From positions 1-64,000 of the forward strand of contig CAZQFV010000011.1 of assembly GCA_964592645.1 (NCBI GenBank): a stretch of DNA of 64,000 nt, read 5' to 3'. This document shows, in pieces, positions 59,381 to 64,000 of this stretch. Each line of letters begins with the position of its first letter. Positions within the stretch are counted from its first letter, which is position 1. Both the position numbers and the translations under genes were made by a program. The notes beneath the pieces are model-generated. The model saw nothing but the letters and a program-made list of their open reading frames with translations, did no database searches and was not told the DNA's origin. The DNA comes from CAZQFV01 sp964592645 (GTDB lineage Bacteria; Chloroflexota; Chloroflexia; DTKN01).

Positions 59381-60401
59381 GATCGTCTCCTTGGCCGGAG
59401 CAACGCCTTCTGAGAGTAGCCAACGCCAAGAGGGCCACCCGGATCGCATCCCTGATCGACTGTTGGTAGTGGTGATCGAACGTATTCTCCCGGCGATTGG
59501 CGACGGTCGCGCAGATCGCCCCCGTCCAGTGCCCCAGCCCGCCCAGCAGGTGGCACAGGAAACTCGTCTCCATCTCCATGTTTTCGACACGCTGGCCGCC
59601 CAGGCGCGGATCATAGTCCCCCAGGATACGGTCCAGGTCCGGAACGCTGGGCCCGATCCGCGCAATATCCCTTCCCTGGGGAGCAAAGAACCCACTGCTG
59701 GAGGCCGTCAGCCCCACCTTGGCCGACACGCCCAGGTGAGCCGCCGCCTCACGCAACGCCTCGACAACGGCCGGCTCGGCCCGCGAGACATAGGGGCGAA
59801 TCCGGCCGTAGAAACGAGACCCTGGATGCATAGAGCTTTGGATAACTTGCCCCAACTCCCTTTCGAGTCGCGCGCATACCTCGTCTGGGCAGGGAACCTC
59901 GTAATACAGACCGGTGTTGTCCAGGCCGATGGCATAGGAGGTGATAATGGGCGTGCCCAGCTTGGTGGTGGCCTGCAGGCCACCCGACGTTCCCACCCGC
60001 ACAACATGCAGGCGGGGAAAATCGGGCTTGCGAGTCCGGGTCTGGAAGTCGATCTCGTTCAGCGCGATCAGTTCCTGCACCACGACCTCCAGCGAAGGGG
60101 TCCCCATCCCCGAGGTCGTGACCGTGGTCCTCACCGGCGAGATGATGGTGGCCTGCTCGCCGGTGAAAGCCGTGCCGGTCACCGTGACCAGGCCACGATG
60201 CTCGCACTCTACCTCCAGGTCGCGCAGGAATGTCGAACCGATGACCTCCGCGCGCCCCGGATCCCCCACCAATAGGATGTCCGGCGCTACCTGTTCGGGT
60301 TTGACCTGCAGGTGATAGACGCGCCCCTGGTCATCGATGGGCAAGTCCGCCGGTGTGTATGGCGGAACGGGACAGACTTCTGGGTCTATGCGGTCGTTCA
60401 T
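59373..60401 (-). CDS. Nucleoside phosphorylase family protein (uridine phosphorylase-like)
   Basis: A 342-aa PNP/UDP-family enzyme that would split nucleosides with phosphate. Visible motifs are ILLVGDPGRAEVIG for the phosphate site, VRVGTSGGLQATTKLG, and the ribose-binding NMEMETSFLCHLLGG near residue 280. The N-terminus (PVPPYTPADLPIDDQGRVYH) and overall length exceed the ~250 aa of E. coli Udp, so it is a divergent branch; the base specificity is not clear. It is first in an operon with the M14 peptidase. Confidence 0.85.
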   Translation of the reverse strand: MNDRIDPEVCPVPPYTPADLPIDDQGRVYHLQVKPEQVAPDILLVGDPGRAEVIGSTFLRDLEVECEHRGLVTVTGTAFTGEQATIISPVRTTVTTSGMGTPSLEVVVQELIALNEIDFQTRTRKPDFPRLHVVRVGTSGGLQATTKLGTPIITSYAIGLDNTGLYYEVPCPDEVCARLERELGQVIQSSMHPGSRFYGRIRPYVSRAEPAVVEALREAAAHLGVSAKVGLTASSSGFFAPQGRDIARIGPSVPDLDRILGDYDPRLGGQRVENMEMETSFLCHLLGGLGHWTGAICATVANRRENTFDHHYQQSIRDAIRVALLALATLRRRCSGQGDDHA

Positions 60402-60463
60402 AGCCAGGTTCTCCTTTCAAATCCGGCCACCGGGCCGCCGCCCGGCCCGGGGCTCGCGGCACC

Positions 60464-60493
60464 ATTGTACCCCATGCCGGTGGGTCCTGGCAA
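60464..60493 (-). promoter_or_regulatory. Promoter of the nucleoside phosphorylase/M14 operon
   Basis: On the minus strand, TTGCCA (60493-60488), 18 bp, TACAAT (60469-60464), about 60 bp before the start at 60401. Confidence 0.6.
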
Positions 60494-60563
60494 GTCGCCC
60501 CTCGAAACCCTCTGTGCCAATGAGAGTGAGACAACTCAGCCGGGGAAGCTCGTCGGAACCTGC

Positions 60564-60592
60564 TTGACAATCTGGAACTTTTGTTCTATAAT
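60564..60592 (+). promoter_or_regulatory. Consensus promoter of a small membrane-peptide gene
   Basis: TTGACA (60564-60569), 17 bp, TATAAT (60587-60592). The expected start at about 60599 gives a 60-nt leader to the 32-codon ORF at 60662. Confidence 0.85.
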
Positions 60593-60661
60593 GTTCCTGT
60601 GAACAAGAGCGGCGTTGCGGATGACGGGGCTACCCAGAGCGCCGTCGATGAGGAGGAACCG

Positions 60662-60760
60662 ATGCTTGCCCTTTGTATCGTCCTGGCCCTCCTGTGGCTA
60701 TTCGTCGACCTGCTCTGGCGCACTATAGGCAGGGACACTGCGGACGAGGGCCAACCCTAG
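60662..60760 (+). CDS. Single-span small membrane peptide (32 aa)
   Basis: The ORF begins MLALCIVLALLWLFVDLLWR and continues with a short polar tail (TIGRDTADEGQP). One hydrophobic helix fills residues 2-19, ended by Arg, so a type of small inner-membrane protein is predicted. GAGGAGG lies five bases before the ATG, and a perfect sigma-A promoter lies upstream. A longer GTG start at 60599 is possible but would sit at the transcription start. I recognise no family. The strong promoter and ribosome binding site argue that it is expressed. Confidence 0.6.
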   Translation: MLALCIVLALLWLFVDLLWRTIGRDTADEGQP

Positions 60761-61105
60761 CCCCTAACGCCTGGGCCCTCCAAGGCCGTCCTGGCGGCTT
60801 GGAGACGGCCACCTCGCTGCCCAGGCATTTTACGTTTTTGCACATTTCTCTCTCCTATAATCAATTGCCTCCTGGCCCAAGGTGTGGTAAGATGGCAGAG
60901 CCAGATGGGGGAATATCCACTGACCGGCGCGCCGGCCTGGTGAGGGCTTTTCCCGGAGGGCCGCTATCGGTCCCTGCGCGGGCCCGGCTTTCTTTCGCAC
61001 ATTCGTCCTAAAAGATGACGCTATCTGGCGTGTATTTATGCTATACTCTCACCGGTGTGGTTTGACAGGGTGGTTGCCCATCCACCCCCAACGAGGAACC
61101 GTCCC
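60761..61105. other. 345-bp intergenic region before uvrA
   Basis: No gene is supported. It contains a TATAAT at 60856-60861 without a matching -35, a palindrome CCGGCGCGCCGG at 60924-60935, and GC-rich segments that could fold. A short RNA is possible but not shown. The uvrA promoter candidate is at its right end. Confidence 0.5.
61039..61047 (+). promoter_or_regulatory. Extended -10 promoter candidate for uvrA
   Basis: TGCTATACT (TGn-TATACT) lies about 60 bp before the uvrA start, with no convincing -35. No LexA-type box was recognised nearby. Confidence 0.45.
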
Positions 61106-63951
<2,846 letters not shown>

Positions 63952-63955
<4 letters not shown>

Positions 63956-64000
63956 GCGCGGAGCCCATACCGACCCGGTGCGGCTATCGCTGCGACCTCT
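63952..64000 (+). CDS. Start of a DUF3795-like gene (cut by window end)
   Basis: ATG 63952 overlaps the uvrA stop codon. Only 16 codons are present (MSAEPIPTRCGYRCDL). The CGYRCDL sequence is typical of the cysteine-rich N-terminus of DUF3795 proteins, which suggests a small Cys-rich protein translationally coupled to uvrA. Too short for a firm call. Confidence 0.4.

Noticed and set aside
60856..60935. Candidate small RNA before uvrA
   Set aside because: A TATAAT and a palindrome are present, but no spaced -35 and no terminator with a T-run; too weak to call.

Overview
The window reads as a GC-rich chromosomal segment of a Chloroflexota (Chloroflexi) bacterium, most likely from the Anaerolineae/Caldilineae side. 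This placement is inference. It rests on HrcA/CIRCE heat-shock control, a pyrR-pyrB-pyrC order, an NfeD-flotillin pair, exported proteins ending in a Y-[IF]-x-P-[LIV]-x-[LV]-[RK] tail, GVYG-repeat surface proteins and frequent TTG/GTG starts. A run of exactly 100 Ns at 32147-32246 suggests a draft or metagenome-derived assembly. Coding density is high. Promoters of the TTGACA-N17-TATAAT type are unusually clear.

Region 1 (1-9.9 kb): a perfect 27-bp hairpin, an ECF sigma/anti-sigma operon, an operon of a cyclic-nucleotide-binding protein, a Xer-type recombinase, a B12/radical SAM enzyme and an epimerase, then divergently CIRCE-hrcA-grpE-dnaK. Region 2 (10-17.8 kb): recG, a membrane protein, rsmD, coaD and a coiled-coil protein on the minus strand, divergent from an orphan GAF histidine kinase, followed by a freestanding archaeal-type ThrRS editing domain. 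Region 3 (18-27.3 kb): a secreted GH13 amylase, then on the minus strand pyrR, pyrB, pyrC, a DUF4126 membrane protein and a Wzx-type flippase. Region 4 (27.4-37 kb): an S1-domain protein, ClpC, an RRM protein, the NfeD-like/flotillin pair (with the assembly gap inside a GHGADL tandem repeat), GreA and LysRS.

Region 5 (37-55.7 kb) is the accessory part. It has a diiron flavoprotein and a mosaic remnant of two insertion sequences whose edges carry promoters for both neighbours. Next come a large BTAD/NB-ARC/TPR regulator and an exported-protein cluster: two GVYG-repeat paralogues flanking a gingipain-like C25 peptidase/beta-propeller protein, a 101-aa secreted protein, several small ORFs, a modular PGRP-type amidase and a PqqD-like/YkgJ cysteine-cluster fusion. 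Region 6 (55.7-64 kb): acyl-CoA mutase large subunit, two tRNA-Glu genes (one at 51.2 kb, one at 57.6 kb), an M14 carboxypeptidase overlapping a nucleoside phosphorylase, a 32-aa membrane peptide with a consensus promoter, uvrA, and the start of a DUF3795-like gene.

The strongest candidate for something new is the surface-protein cluster at 42-54 kb. Unrelated exported proteins share a short C-terminal tail. The two repeat proteins share almost the same leader and signal peptide, with a base-pair covariation in a hairpin just before the ribosome binding site. A C25-family cysteine peptidase lies between them. A linked export, processing or anchoring system is a testable inference, not a demonstrated one.
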